Source: an uncultured Bacteroidota bacterium (GTDB lineage Bacteria > Bacteroidota > Bacteroidia > 2-12-FULL-35-15). Taken from it: a DNA stretch of 14,487 bases. The position numbers and the translations under genes were made by a program. The notes beneath the pieces were generated by a model. The model was not told the origin of the DNA. It was given only the letters and a program-made list of their open reading frames with translations, and did not search any database. The DNA lies in assembly GCA_903881065.1 (NCBI GenBank), contig CAIRRW010000361.1:1-14487 (forward strand), read 5' to 3'. Positions 14,411 through 14,487 of this stretch are shown in pieces (the first letter of the stretch is position 1; every line of letters begins with the position of its first letter).

Positions 14411-14487
14411 GTTGTTCAGTATTCATCTTTTCCTGTTTTTATTTGCTGTTTATTAAATCAATTGTTAATAGACCTACTTCATTATTC

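Noticed and set aside
14411..14487. Terminator or start of another gene at the right edge
   Set aside because: The last 77 bases show no stable hairpin and no supported reading frame; too little sequence remains to judge.

Overview
The window is a stretch of a low-GC chromosome from a member of the Bacteroidota, most likely an environmental Chitinophagales/Sphingobacteriales-like or Flavobacteriia-like lineage; the genus cannot be told. Supporting signs are promoter elements of the Bacteroidota type (TAnnTTTG, one with TTG 19 bases upstream), no convincing Shine-Dalgarno sequences, the long three-domain form of IspG, a short-chain-dehydrogenase type threonine dehydrogenase, and a four-helix-bundle gene sitting in a suf operon.

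Layout. 1-2372 (+): the 3' end of a four-helix-bundle (S23/IVS family) gene, then sufC and sufD, which overlap by one base; sufB probably lies just off the left edge. 2424-5318 (+): a DMT/EamA transporter with a GTG start and its own promoter, then ispG, whose -10-like element is built into the transporter stop codon. 5319-5875: a 557-base gap holding a candidate hairpin terminator and a six-unit, 21-base tandem repeat. 5876-6761 (+): a small two-TM protein and a hotdog acyl-CoA thioesterase with its own promoter. 6724-10183 (-): cysS, a glutaminyl-cyclase-like M28 lipoprotein and a GT9 heptosyltransferase, tightly packed as an operon that converges on the thioesterase with a 38-base coding overlap. 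10249-11133 (-): an exported MORN-repeat protein. 11240-12181 (-): L-threonine 3-dehydrogenase with a clear promoter and a leader of roughly 80 bases. 12407-14410 (+), divergent from it: a large membrane protein joining a TMTC-like GT-C glycosyltransferase part to a C-terminal TPR array.

Functionally the region is mostly housekeeping: Fe-S cluster assembly (SufCD) sits near an Fe-S enzyme of isoprenoid synthesis (IspG), cysteinyl-tRNA synthesis sits with envelope enzymes, and there is threonine catabolism and probable protein or glycan glycosylation. No complete, clearly new system is visible. The parts most worth a second look are the repeat-flanked four-helix-bundle gene in the suf operon, the 21-base minisatellite, the sharp base-composition change inside ispG that follows its domain borders, and the TMTC-like TPR protein.
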